From Hypomesus transpacificus (taxonomy: Eukaryota; Chordata; Actinopteri; Osmeriformes; Osmeridae), in NCBI RefSeq assembly GCF_021917145.1, contig NC_061064.1:450785-514784 (forward strand): 64,000 nt of DNA, read 5' to 3'. The translations under genes were made by a program, and so were the position numbers. Under the pieces are notes generated by a model. The model was not told where the DNA came from. It ran no database searches and worked only from the letters and a program-made list of their open reading frames with translations. Positions 52,782 through 64,000 of the stretch are shown piece by piece; within the stretch, counting starts at the first letter, position 1, and every line of letters starts with the position of its first letter.

Positions 52782-54837
52782 GGTGCTTGTTCACGTGTTT
52801 GTGTGTAGGCTATATACTGTAAACTGTATAACAGTGTATATCTCACATTCCAATGAGTTATATTGAATTGTAAACTTCTTGATATTCTCTCAACATTATG
52901 CTTGCTGTATTTTTCAATTGTGTGAATAGAATCCTGCATTCAATTTGGCAATTGCATATTATTACCCTTTTGTGAAAATTTTTGCTGCAATCTTTAATAG
53001 TTAAGACCTTGTTAATACCAGTGCTTATGTTATATTGTGTACCGGCTATGGGAAAAAACACTTTCAAATTAAACATTGAGACAAATCCAAATGTCCTTGG
53101 TTCAGAATCTGGTCATTTAGGCATTTCCAAAGTTCTGGTATAGAAGAAATTACGTGTTTGTGAACAGAAACAACACGCTTGAGCAATGAGCATCACGATT
53201 TCCCGTCTCTTAAGATGTTTCCGGTGTTACCAGAATGTTTGACAGATGGTTCCAAACCCAAACTTATTCCCCTGAAGACAGGAGAACCACCCAGCAGTGC
53301 ACAGCAGTCATTAGTGAGACACAGAAAGGGGAGCAGGAAAAGAGACATGTCTGGAGAAGCAGAAAGAAGAAAACACAAAAACAAAACAGAAAAAAAAAAT
53401 CGGAAATTCTCCCTGGGCTGAGGAACTGTAAATACCTCTATTAATTCAATTACTTCAAAACACTGGAGCTGAGCCTTGTCAAAACAATACTCTAAAGATT
53501 GGTGATCTTGGTGTATGGACAACATAGATTATGCAAGCAATACTAGTGGAGATTCTGTTGCTAGTCTGATAAAGGATAAGGAAGGAAAGCTATCTTGTGT
53601 TCATGAATGCATGGATGTGAATGACGTGATCATGCATGTTGGCCTTTAGCTTTGAGTTCCCATGAGTAATAACAAGGAGCCGAGGGTAAGGTCTAATGCT
53701 ACAACCTTCTGGTTCGTTACAGGACGTAGACACTGACCCTGCTGGATTAGCGAGTCAATTTGGTGTCAACAGCACGTCGAACACACAAAAACCCCAGCTC
53801 AGATATGATGTTCTGCAACTTACAACCCCACAGCAATGACGCAAGAAATAAAACAAAAGAAATATTGTTCTGGATATTTCCAGACATCTGTAAATATTCG
53901 TTTCACTACCTTTTGTGTGTAGAAAGCAGATCACCCTTGAATGAGTGCTGTTGAAGCATCAGAATAGTAAATGATGGGAGGGGGGGGGGGGGCTTGAACT
54001 CCGATGGAGGTTTTGTGTTTAATAATGCATCTGAGCTGAATCACACTCGCTGCATATTAATATCCCAGGCCTCACCCAAAGGAAAGCCAGTGCTTACCCC
54101 GTGCCCGTTAAGCGCTTTTGGACTGTCAAGTGAGCCTGTCTTTGTCTGAAGCCTGGAGGCAGCTCTGTATTGCAGATCACCCCCACCTCCTCCTCCTTCT
54201 CCTCCTCCCTTCCCCTCAGCGCCCTATCTCCTATCCCTGAACACCAGCACATCTAATCCACAACCATCACCCTAAGATTCACCCGAGTCACTTGAAGCAT
54301 TTTTCTCCATATGCTTCTCAGCACCAATGTTCAGGATTAATCTGGTTGCGTAACCACGTTTTCATTTCTCTTTGTCTGTACCAGCAGCAAGACTCTGAGA
54401 AGAGATTCTTCTATTCTTCACTTGACAAATGAAAGAGGATTCTGGAGGGAGGTTGCTGTACAAACTAGCTATCTGTTTCATGCAACATGGCCGTCAGTCT
54501 AAGCACTGTGCATGGCTGGGTCTCAGAAATGTTATTCTCAGTTCCAAATAGCGTACAAACTACAGCTACAGGGATTTCACTCAAAATGGTATATGTGTGT
54601 GTGTGTGTGCAGCTATATTTTTAACAGTAAGTTGTTAAGTCAGTCTGGTGATGGTTTGTGGCAGCAGCTAAATACCTCTGTCAGTGTTTATTTTACAGCA
54701 CTGTGACCTCAGACAGCCTGTTATTGTAATTCATATTTTAAACTCACTGAAGCACCGAGGTAAAGTGACGGGACATGTCGCTGGTGATATTGTGTGATTT
54801 GTTCAGATCACTTTGTGTTGTCCAGTAAATACGTTGG

Positions 54838-54905
54838 ATGGTTACAGCTCAGTGGTAGAGGATTTGACTGCAGATTTAGAAGTTGCAGGTTCAAATCCCC
54901 TTGCA
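54838..54905 (+). repeat. tRNA-Cys-like SINE head or tRNA pseudogene
   Basis: GGTTACAGCTCAGTGGTAGA matches a tRNA A box/D arm, TTTGACTGCAGATTT carries a GCA anticodon in a damaged anticodon stem, and GGTTCAAATCC is a good B box. Acceptor ends do not pair (GGTTACA against TTGCACA), so it is not a functional tRNA. It is probably the head of an old tRNA-derived SINE. Confidence 0.6.
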
Positions 54906-55197
54906 CAGCCCTTTGTAGAAATGTTTGATATGTAAGTGATATCTCATCCTATGTATGTGATATGGAAATTATATCTAGTGACGTGTAGGTGGTATTAAAT
55001 ATTGACATGTATTGTATTATCTAGTGGTATGTATATCATGTCTAGTGATATTACGCGATATGTACAGTACGTCACATGTCAGGAATATGAATGTGATATA
55101 GTGTGTATGTGATATTTTGTGCTAAGTATGTGATATCTGGTCATCTCTAGTGATATGCGAGTGCTCCATAACTCAACAGTCATGCTATGCCATAAGT

Positions 55198-55388
55198 CAG
55201 GGGTGTCGAGCTCCGGTCCTCGAGGGCCGCTGTCCTGCATGTTTTAGATGTTTCCCTGATCCAGCTCACCTGATTCAAATGAATGGTCGTTATAACAACC
55301 CTTTTAATTGAATCAGGTGTGTTGGAGCAGGGAAACATCTAAAACATGCAGGACAGCGGCCCTCGAGGACCGGAGTTCGACACCCCTG
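55198..55388. mobile_element. 191-bp hAT-type MITE, long inverted repeats, 8-bp target duplication
   Basis: It begins CAGGGGTGTCGAGCTCC and ends GGAGTTCGACACCCCTG. The two halves are inverted copies for about 65 bp each (through GTCCTGCATGTTTTAGATG and onward), leaving a short AT-rich loop. The 8-bp direct repeat CCATAAGT flanks it (55190-55197 and 55389-55396). A CAGGGGT terminus plus 8-bp duplication are hAT hallmarks. Few mismatches between arms suggest a young copy. Confidence 0.93.
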
Positions 55389-56164
55389 CCATAAGTCATT
55401 GACCACAGTTGCAAGGTAGCAGTTCACACATGCCTCCAGGGTCAACTTAATGGTCAGCACATCACTTGTCAGTACAGTTTTTATTGAATAATTGATTCAA
55501 TTGTGTTTAATTAAGCATGTCATGTTTCATAGAACTCATATTCACAGCTGCAGCCTCCTGCCACTGCAGAACTGACACAGATATTGCAAAACAAGACGAG
55601 ATTCGTTTTTGCGATGTTATCGTACATGAACCAAAACAACGCAATAGACATTTTCCACATAATTGGATCCTGCTTCTTGGAGTATCACCACTGGAATTTT
55701 GAGGCTCACTGTCACGGTTAGGTAAATACACAACATCTTCTGCAGGTTTGCAATTAGAAAGCCTTCCTTCAAAGCTAGATGTAATCATCTTTATGGAGCT
55801 CTCAAATTAATCTAATTATATTCATGATGTCTTTCCTCGTTATCACTAGTGAATAGACTAGATATAAATGGCATTCACTGATGTGTCCAACGAAGCATCA
55901 GAGCAGAAGAGACCTGTCATCTAAGGGGGATGGGGCCTGTTAGTCTTTCACAACTAACATAGTTGAGGATAGAATAGATATGCCGCTTAAGACAGTAATG
56001 TTTGTGTAGCCTTTTATGGCTTAAAAGCAAGAGGAGAGCTTAAAGCAAAAAAGCTTTCTGTTTGTTATATTTCCCTTAGGGACTCACTTAAAATACATTA
56101 TTAGAGACTATTCCCTTTTTTTGTTTTTACACTTTGCAATGGGATGGGAGTCGCTATACATGCT

Positions 56165-56400
56165 ATCCTCAAAGGGAGGGAGAGGAGAGGAGAGGAGGAG
56201 GAGAGAAAGGAGGAAAGGATAAGAGGAACCAAGGGACAAGAGGAACGGAAGGAGAGGAGAAGGAAGAAGAGGAGGAATGAGGAGGAGGGAAGGAGGGAGT
56301 AACTGGGAAGAGGGAAACAGAGGGAAGGGAGAGGAGGAACAGAGGGAGGGGGGAAGGAGAGGGGGAACAGGGGTAGGAGAGGGGGAATTGAGGGAGGGAG
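56165..56400 (+). repeat. Purine-rich low-complexity tract
   Basis: GGAGAGGAGG, GGAAGAGG and GGGAAGG units over about 235 bp. Pro/Ser/Leu ORFs on the minus strand are artefacts. Confidence 0.85.
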
Positions 56401-57769
56401 CAGCACCCTGGAGAACCACAGGGCTCTTGTCTGGATCAGGGCCTGATGCATAAGGCTGCTGAACCAATTTTATGCTGCATTAAGAGGAGGGATAGAGGGA
56501 TGGAGGGATGAGACAGAGATGTAATTTAGAGGTCCTGCAGGAGGTCTAGTCTCCTCTTCTCCTTTATGTGTTCTCGGTTACCACATCAGCCATGGAGAGG
56601 ACTGTACAGAGGCTGGAGCACATCCTACTGTGCGTCTAGAGGTATTGTTAGAGAGATAACGATGTTTCAATGGCCCTAAATCACACCCACAAGAGATCTC
56701 CCATGTTTCCAATGTGATGGATCGCACCAACCTCCAAGCGTGGCTATATCCTCTGGATTCCCATTCCCAGAGCTGTTTAACTGCTTTCTGCTCTGTCCTA
56801 ATGCTCTCTAAACCTTCTAGATTCTTCTCTCCAAACCGTGGCTTAATTAAACCCAGCTTCAGATGTCATCGTGGCGTTGCTTGTATCTACTTCTGCCCCC
56901 TAGTGGTGAATTGATAACAGTACAGAATGCTAGATCTGGTTGTTTCCCTCCTCAACAGGACCGCTAATCAAAATTGACTTTTTCACAGTGGCTGTCTGCC
57001 CTCTAGTGGCCAATAGTTGCATAGCGAATGTGTGACATGAAGGCCTCTGCTGCCTCCTCATTCCACACAGCCAGACATACCTGATTGTTTAGGCCTTATG
57101 TCTGGTGTCATCCAAATGTTTGCTATTGTGTTAACTTCCTTTTACACAACAGCTACTTTTGGTTCACCTTGGGTTAGGCCAATGTCTAATAATGAAAAAT
57201 GAGAGGGCGAGAGAGAGAAGAGATATACAGTAAGAGACAGAGAATGAGAGGGTGAGGGAGGGAGGGAGGGAGGTAGTGTGAGAGAGACAGAGTGAGGGGA
57301 TTGTTGCAAAGAAGGGCAGAGCATCAGCAATAGAGGTGAATAACATTATTGTAGGTTTGCCTGTATGTTACTGGTATCTACTATACTGAGAAGAATTTTA
57401 CATCGCCTTTGACAGCAAAATATGTCAACATATAAGCTAAGAAGACAAGGATAATAGACTGAATATGATCTAATGCTCGACTTAACTGCTGAGAGAGAGC
57501 GACAGTCATGAGTGCAGCAGTTGCCTATTTCCTTTCTATCCTTAGGACAATATTCTGCAATCAATAAAATCGACTATCAATTGTCATTAATAGACCTTTA
57601 CTTTAGGTTGAAAGCTGCTGTAACAATTGGAGGAGAACTTACCTACAATGCAAGTTACCTCTGGGAGAACAATAGAGGTTAGCACGGCAGCTGTTTAAAC
57701 TGCTCTCAGAAATACACCGAACAACCGCATCTAAACGGATCCTTTATTTTTGACTCGCATAGTTGGACC

Positions 57770-60167
57770 ATGGCGACGATCACTAAACAGGACTCAAACG
57801 CCCAAGCACGGGTTTATTTCAAAACCCCTCCCGGTACCGAAGATTCTGAAGTAGTGCAAAAGCAAGGGCGGGTTACCGTCAAATACGACAGAAAAGAACT
57901 GAGAAAGAGACTCAATTTGGAAGAGTGGATAATTGATCAGTTAACGGATTTATACGACTGTGAGGTATGTAGTCATGTATTTTCCTTTCTTTTGCAATTT
58001 ACGTCAAACACGAACATATTATATTATAGGGTACCGACTGGAAATAAATAGCTTGTGTGTCTCAAGCTTTTATTCAACAATTTGCAAGTGGAAACTGTCA
58101 TTTCAAACACAATGTAGGGCGTGGCCATCTTCTAGTTTTTGTGAAATTGTACAAATTGCCAACCCTATGCCATGTCAGCATAATCAGGTGATCCCAACAA
58201 AAGGTGAGCATATCATGTAAGCCTATTGTTAAGTGGGCCGTGTGTCAAACAGCTGCACTAAGCACCACTCTCTCTTGACTGAACCTTAAAAGCATCATAG
58301 GCTACACTTAAAATTGATTACAGGCAATTTGACCGTCTGAACGTCTTAAGTCTAAATATTGGTTGGCTTTTAATAATTAATATGCAATAATCGTTCAGAT
58401 AGCGTATTGTAGAAATACAATAGAGTCCCCCTCTGTCTGTTTTATCACACCGCTGCCATGATGCAATCTACACAACACGGCCTGTCTGAAGACAGCTTGG
58501 ATGACCGTTCTAAACATCAATTAGCTCAAGACGCCTTTATCTCTCAAGGAATGTATTGAAAAGCATTGCATGTTGCTAAATCCACGAGGAGAATCAGGGG
58601 CAATTCTTTCTGACAGGCCAGGTAATTTTCATCACAATAAGACAAAGATGCATAAGTAGGCTATTGCAGACAGGAAAGTGTAGGAAGAAAATATTGTGCA
58701 ATATTAACATACTGAATACAGGTAGCCGGTTAGCAGCAATACCCTATCCGGCACACTGCACCTAATTGGGCTATTAATGAAACTGCTCATTCGGATGTCC
58801 GACGGTTCTCCGCGAACATATGGCCGAGCAAACGAGAACCAATTATTAGATTCATTTCGTCTTGGCCTGAGTACAGGGCGGCATATGGTGAGAGATACAA
58901 ATGTGTTTGATCAGGGCTGGCTGTAGGAAACAAACACTGGTAGTAGACTGTAACGTGCACCAGCCAGCAGTTTAGCAAGGTGGGACGGGGTCCATGACCC
59001 AGTTGAATGGCTGGGCTGGGGGGGACCCAGACAGGCGGATTAGCATATCGGTCAGATTAGCATATCGGTAGAGATTTTGACTGAGGAAGAAACGGAGGTC
59101 CCAGCTTTAGGTCCCCCCACACACAACCCACTCATACCATTGTGGATAAAGGTGTCTGCTAAAACCAATACACTACACCCATAGCTGGAAGAGAAGTTTG
59201 TTTAGTCGATGAAACCTGGAGAGAGACTCACAACAGGCCCCTCCCTAGTCAGGGAACAATGAGAAACTAGCAGAGAGTCAATGTTAGTCAGGAAGGCCTG
59301 TACATGGTTGTTAGCGTTCAGCCCTTCCTGTTTTGATCATCTATATTGTGAGGGAACCAGGGAGGCAGAGGACATGGAAGAAGTTCTGAAAGACCTAAAA
59401 ATAAAAGTGTAATTTAATGCTTTCCCTCAGTGTGGTCCATTCACCATTGTTCTCTCTTTGTCTGCCACTCTCTCCATCTTTCTCCTCGTGTCTCTCTCCC
59501 TGCCTGTGTCTTCTTCCCAGGAGGAGGAGATTCCTGAGCTGGAGATAGATGTGGATGAGCTGCTGGACATGCCCACGGATGGAGACAGGGCCTTGAGGGT
59601 CAAGGTGACAACCCCTTCACCGATTAAATCCAATATTCTTTATGCATCAATATACATTAAACAATGTTGTCAAAGTAGTCCACTGTGAAGAGATGACACA
59701 TGAGCGGGAGTCAGGTGGCTGAGTGGTTAGGGAATCAGGCTAGTAATCAGAAGGTTGCCGGTTCAATTCCAGGACGTGTCAAATGACATTGTGTCCTTGG
59801 GTAAAGCACTTCACCCTAATTGCCTCGGGGGAATGTCCCTGTACTAATTGTAAATCGCTCTGGATTTAGACTGCAGAAAAATAGTTTGAAGATGATTTTT
59901 CCTTATTTTCAAGTAGCATTCATTTTCTATTCCTTTTCCAGGGTTTGTTGGTCGGCTGTTTCAAACCTTCAGATGTAAGTTAATTCGGGGGTTGGTGTTG
60001 GTCAGTAATCATCATAAATATAGCACAATATTAAAACTCACCACCCAGCTAGTTAAATAACTGTCATGTATTTATTGCAGGATTTTATCACGGCACTTCT
60101 GGAGAAGGTCAAAGGTCTTCAGAAACTCAACACTCCCCCCAAAAAGAGTGAAAAAACCCCTCCATAA
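57770..60167 (+). CDS. ppp1r14b: Protein phosphatase 1 regulatory (inhibitor) subunit 14B (PHI-1), four exons
   Basis: Phosphorylation-dependent inhibitor of PP1/myosin phosphatase in the cytoplasm, of the CPI-17 family. Exons 57770-57964, 59521-59604, 59942-59974, 60081-60167 are all joined in phase 0, giving 132 residues plus TAA (human PPP1R14B 147). The family core GRVTVKYDRKELRKRLNLEEW contains the inhibitory phospho-threonine at Thr36 (CPI-17 Thr38). EEEIPELEIDVDELLDM and VKGLQKLNTPPKK match PPP1R14B better than 14A. The first ATG (57770) follows ACC, a good Kozak context, and gives a normal short N-terminus. Position next to fkbp2 repeats the human arrangement in 11q13. Confidence 0.95.
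57965..59520 (+). other. ppp1r14b intron 1
   Basis: Donor GTATGT, acceptor TTCTTCCCAG. Mostly unique AT-rich DNA. 59045-59165 has the duplicated phrase ATTAGCATATCGGT and a SINE-tail-like TGGATAAAGGTGTCTGCTAA. Confidence 0.75.
59045..59166 (+). repeat. Degraded tRNA-derived SINE
   Basis: AGCATATCGGTAGAGATTTTGACTG resembles a decayed tRNA head (in two parts AGCATATCGG, TAGAGATTTTGACTG), and GTGGATAAAGGTGTCTGCTA is the usual fish SINE tail. Confidence 0.45.
59706..59872 (+). mobile_element. tRNA-derived SINE, plus orientation, 3'-truncated
   Basis: The head GGGAGTCAGGTGGCTGAGTG and B box GGTTCAATTCC are closer to a tRNA than in the other two copies. The body GTGTCCTTGGGTAAAGCACT is present, and the tail breaks off after CGCTCTGGATTTAG. 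It lies in ppp1r14b intron 2. Confidence 0.85.
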
Positions 60168-61830
60168 CCTCGTAAGAACCACTGCTTCGTTAAAAACAAC
60201 TCAGTTCAACACAGGGATGACCAGCTACTCCCAGAATTTCTCAGTCAGCAACATTGGGAAGAGGACCAACCAATCAAATCTCTAGTGCAGGGATTACTTA
60301 GTCTCTTTCTTTGTTACGTCTTGTCTATTTATAAACATATACATACACAGGTGTCAGTGATCAATGTTTTATTATCAATAGCATAAGTTAGCATTGTATT
60401 GATAAACCAATGAGTTGACATTGAGAAGGAGAATGTTTACTTGAGCTATGAATCAATAATTATGAGCATGATACTTGCTTTAGTGTGTAATGGCTCACGG
60501 CTCATAGCGAGCAATGACAGAACCCCCAATTAAATCTCAGTAAGTGGTGAATTGGCCTACAACTATACATTCTTATAACATTAAGATTCTTATAGCATTT
60601 GCTTTCAAGTCGTAACCTAAAAAAGTGACAGACATTGGTATTGTGGCATTATAACTATGGGAGTCGTAGTTCAAGTACATTTCTGTCATTGTTGACTAAG
60701 AATGCTATACGTGAAATAAGGTAGTTAACGCTGTGAAAGTCCTGTATAATGACTTCACGATAGTACTGTAGGTAAAGAATAGGCTGTTACTAAAGTCATC
60801 ATCTTTTCAAACTTCTATTCTGAAATAGGAAGTGTGTTTTCTGTGTTGGAGAAGAATGTGTTGGCCTGTTGAACACAGGCAAACATACTAAAAACATGTT
60901 TTAACTTTTGAAATGAACTTTGATTACTATAGCATACTGTCAACCCCATAGAGTTGTTGCAAACCCTATATACTATAATCCTGATGGTGTGTACCGTCTG
61001 TTGACCCCTGTTGACCCCCAGGTCAGGTCTGTTGACCTGACCTGCGGGAGTTTAGACCTTTTCTTCCATAGCTTTTTGTTTCTTAAACTAAATAGAAATA
61101 CGCTTGCTTTTGATAAAAGTACTGCAGAATGGACCTGATAGACCTGAGGGCATATTTGATGATTGTATTGACTAGCCTACCTTTTTTGATCTGTGTGTGT
61201 GTGATATTAGATAGTGGGTTGTGTGTCTGTTTAAAACACATTTTAATGATCAAGCTGTCTCCCTCACCTTCCATTTGACTGTTTCCTGCACCATGAAATA
61301 CATCTACACATTAGACTGTGACCTAATAACCACTGTTGGGCTAACATTTAGGTGTGATGTTCAGTAATATGATATGTTGTCCTATGGAAATGGCTAAGCC
61401 TACAGGTAAACAGCCATAACTGTGTGTTTTCATTTTTAAATACTGCGTCGTCGTTGCATCTTCATTTACAAAATCAGAACGGAACATTGGATGAACCTCC
61501 AACTGTCTCTCCAGCCAAGGCACATAGCTACAGTTGTTCATTGCTGATATTTCTGTCAACACAGTTAAGGGCACATCTTGGTTGCTGAAAGCTTGTCAGA
61601 TTGTGGCTTAGGTAGTCAGATGTTATTGTAGTATGTATCGATGGCTGGGCATGAAGGTCAACAGGGTGACTTAACTTTAGTGCTGCTGGCATGACGGTCA
61701 AGCTGCATGTGAGTGGTCAAGATGTGATTACAACAACTGTAGTGATGTAATGTAGCAATACTCAATGGTGCTGTTTGCCAATTTGTTACCTTTTTATGAC
61801 AACTCAATAAAGTGTTTTACTTCTGTTTGT
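60168..61830 (+). other. ppp1r14b 3' UTR
   Basis: Long AT-rich region without coding content, ending near the AATAAA at 61806-61811, which is followed by a T/GT-rich stretch (TTCTGTTTGTTTTTTTGAG). Confidence 0.65.
61806..61811 (+). terminator. ppp1r14b polyadenylation signal (AATAAA)
   Basis: CTCAATAAAGTG followed 15-30 bp later by a GT/T-rich downstream element, in the expected place for the 3' end of the plus-strand transcript. Confidence 0.65.
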
Positions 61831-61905
61831 TTTTTTGAGTCCCCTCACTATTAATGCAAGGAGGCAGAGGAGATAATGCACCATTCAACACTGAAAATCA
61901 AAACC

Positions 61906-61911
61906 TTTATT
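61906..61911 (-). terminator. fkbp2 polyadenylation signal (AATAAA on minus)
   Basis: TTTATT on the plus strand is about 510 bp downstream of the fkbp2 stop and 95 bp from the opposing ppp1r14b signal, so the two transcripts end tail to tail. Confidence 0.55.
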
Positions 61912-62422
61912 TTTTTATAATTTTACTTACTAAAGTAGGACTCATTGAAAACTCATTTGAATCAAGAACTGGAATACTGTTACAAACAATGCCTTACATG
62001 TCCACCTAAAACATTGAATACACAATGAATGTTGTCAAAACTCACTGACAAGTATTACATGACTGGACCCAGTGGGCTCTGTAGATAAGAAAATTATTCT
62101 AAACTCTACAACCATAAACCAGAGCAAGGTTGGGAAAATTAGGAAAAGGGAATTATGCCAATGAAGTCTGGATTTACCAACTGTTATTCATAATCAGCCA
62201 CAACATTTTCTAGCATGTTGTTGCACGACAGGTCTTTCAACAACATGTAACATTTCTACAACAGTTATTCATTGCTCAGAAAAAGGTTAATTGGGACGTT
62301 AAGCAATGTTCCTTGGCAAGTGTTGGTTCTAGGCTTCAACTGATATTATTGGTAGGTCTTTAGTAAATCACTGTAACCTAGAAAACAGAGTAGGCAACTG
62401 ATTTGATGTTGGTCTGCCATCA

Positions 62423-63849
62423 CTATAAGTCAGATCTACGTTCAATGCTCAGCAGTTCAACTTCAAAAATGAGTGTGGCGCCACCTGGTGGAAAAGTGTA
62501 ACGACAAAATATTATGACGAATCAAACAAGACTTGTTTGAGAACGTTTAAAATGTGAAAACATTTGAAATACTGAATTACCTGGGATTTTAGGGGGTGCT
62601 CCTCGGTCTCCATATCCTTAAAATGAATCAAACTGTCATTTTCCAACAGAATTCAAGAAGCTGTCTGTGATGCATACATTGTGTGTTTTAGGTTATTTAA
62701 TTGTGAGCTACCATTTGAACTATTTTGACAACAAGCTAAAATTTGTCCTATTAAGGGTAAGCCTAAACCAGGTTGATTGACATCATAATTAAGGTGTTGA
62801 AGCGAGGTAAAGTAACATCATAATTAAGTTGTTCAATCCAGGTAAAATTACAATATAAATAACATATCTTTGCAAATTCATGCGACATCACAATTAAGTT
62901 GTTCAAGCCGGATAAAGTGTCAACATAATTACGGTGTCAAAACCAGATAGTGTCATCATGAATAAGTAGTTAAAGTCAGGTAATTACAGTGTCTGGAAAT
63001 GTGATATGATCAGCATGACACGACAATGCTGGGAAAACTCACCAAGCTCTGAGGGAATGACAAGCTTTCTCTTCTCACCTTCACACATACTAACAAAGAG
63101 GAAAGTAGGAGTCAGTCAACAATTATAAATAACTTCTGTCTCACTGTAGGATTTTAAATGCATCACCATGGTAAATAATAAATTGTGTGTGTTTTTATAC
63201 ACAAAAAAAAACAGTTCCTTTGCTCTAACCACTGAACCAATATCAGAACTATGACCTTCTGATCCATACTTATCTGCTAAACTTCCTATAAGCGGTATTT
63301 CTATGTCGCTTAGGATCAAAGCATCTGTTAAAAGAGTTCATGTTTAAGTGAAAGGGGTTAATAAAGGGCCCTACCCCAGCAAGCCCTGGTCCCAGCCTTT
63401 GATGACCTGGCCGGTACCGAGGGTAAAGGTGAACGGCTGGTTCCTAGGAATGCTGCTGTCAAACTCCGTCCCATCTTCCAGCTTCCCCTACATAGGGAAA
63501 CACACCACCTTCATTATTAAGGCACGAGGAGGTCTTCCTAAATATTCCAATATAAATACACTTAAATAATCCTGATGAAAATGTATGTGTTTGCAGAATA
63601 AAGTATTAAAAGACATAGGTCGCACATCATAGGGTGTATCCAATGGCAACAAGAACTACATTGTTGTTTTTGCTGGGTTGGGTTACTCACAGTGTAGTGC
63701 ATGTTCAGCACATCCCCCTTTCGGGATTTGATGGGGCAGTTATCTACCCTCTTCTTGATGCCAATCTGCAACTTCTTCTTCTCTCCTCCTCTAACCACCT
63801 CGGGAGTAAGGGACACCAGCGTGACCGCGACCAGAAAAAACAGCCTCAT
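62423..63849 (-). CDS. fkbp2: FKBP prolyl isomerase 2 (FKBP13), ER-luminal, five exons
   Basis: Peptidyl-prolyl cis-trans isomerase of the FK506-binding family, located in the ER lumen. Coding exons in transcript order: 63849-63691, 63487-63375, 63089-63043, 62616-62581, 62484-62423, phases 0/2/1/1, 138 residues plus TAG (human 142). N-terminal signal peptide [21 protein letters not shown]; then the FKBP fold with [25 protein letters not shown], the active-site segment [13 protein letters not shown] (Trp85), [14 protein letters not shown], and FEVELL. The C-terminus is RSDL, a variant of the RTEL-type ER-retention signal. I chose the ATG at 63849 because it starts directly at the signal peptide; in-frame ATGs upstream (to 63960) would add an unlikely polar extension. 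Confidence 0.96.
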
Positions 63850-64000
63850 ACCTTCGGAGCAGATAGAGAGATGGGGTGAGGGATGATGAGAAAACTGCGT
63901 GGTAGCCAACACCATGCCTAAGATATTCATCTCTTCTATCACTTTGCAAGCAATTTGCACCTTGTTTTCTTTTAAAATGTCATCAGAGCCCTTTGATTAA
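63850..64000 (-). other. fkbp2 5' leader/promoter-proximal region, cut by the window edge
   Basis: The same frame stays open upstream with ATGs (MNILGMVLATTQ), but this is probably untranslated leader. Nothing else is recognised. Confidence 0.5.

Noticed and set aside
53179..53525. Lys-rich plus-strand ORFs and an overlapping minus-strand ORF in the intergenic region
   Set aside because: The A-rich sequence explains the Lys content and no conserved motif is recognisable.
54838..54905. Functional tRNA-Cys gene
   Set aside because: The anticodon stem has mismatches and the acceptor stem does not pair; more likely a SINE head or pseudogene.

Overview
The window is vertebrate nuclear DNA, almost certainly from a ray-finned (teleost) fish. 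Genes are split by GT-AG introns, proteins match vertebrate families closely, microsatellites and minisatellites are dense, and there are tRNA-derived SINEs and DNA transposons of kinds usual in fish. The species cannot be named from the sequence. I assembled six protein-coding genes exon by exon with frames that close. Left to right they are: mark2 (+, 3' part, 419-13141), an aldo-keto reductase (+, 15055-19656), bad (-, 20751-21491), a sodium/calcium exchanger most likely slc8a4/NCX4 (+, coding 32578-48010), ppp1r14b (+, 57770-60167) and fkbp2 (-, 62423-63849).

MARK2, BAD, PPP1R14B and FKBP2 all lie in human 11q13, so the window is a compact fish version of that block. The exchanger in the middle has no human 11q13 counterpart. 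It is a good candidate for the fourth vertebrate NCX paralogue, which mammals lost. The AKR is of a bacterial YtbE-like type and is not part of the human cluster.

Layout: 0.4-13.1 kb is mark2, with a 56-copy 23-bp minisatellite in one intron. 15-19.7 kb is the AKR, whose single intron of about 114 bp has been inflated to 3.7 kb by a TTAA-flanked, THAP-encoding (Kolobok-like) transposon. That element carries a second, 1.95-kb long-inverted-repeat element with a 9-bp target duplication. 19.7-21.5 kb is bad, convergent with the AKR. 24.5-48 kb is the exchanger, with non-coding 5' exons and two long introns (about 7.3 and 10.2 kb) full of simple repeats and MITEs. 48-57.7 kb is its probable 3' UTR plus intergenic DNA. 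57.8-62.4 kb is ppp1r14b, tail-to-tail with fkbp2, whose first coding exon lies near the right edge.

The genes do not form one pathway. They are a polarity kinase, a carbonyl reductase, a BH3-only apoptosis sensor, a plasma-membrane calcium exchanger, a myosin-phosphatase inhibitor and an ER prolyl isomerase. Most notable are the nested transposons, the exchanger's paralogue identity, and a minisatellite that has copied the exchanger's first coding 5' splice site about five times.
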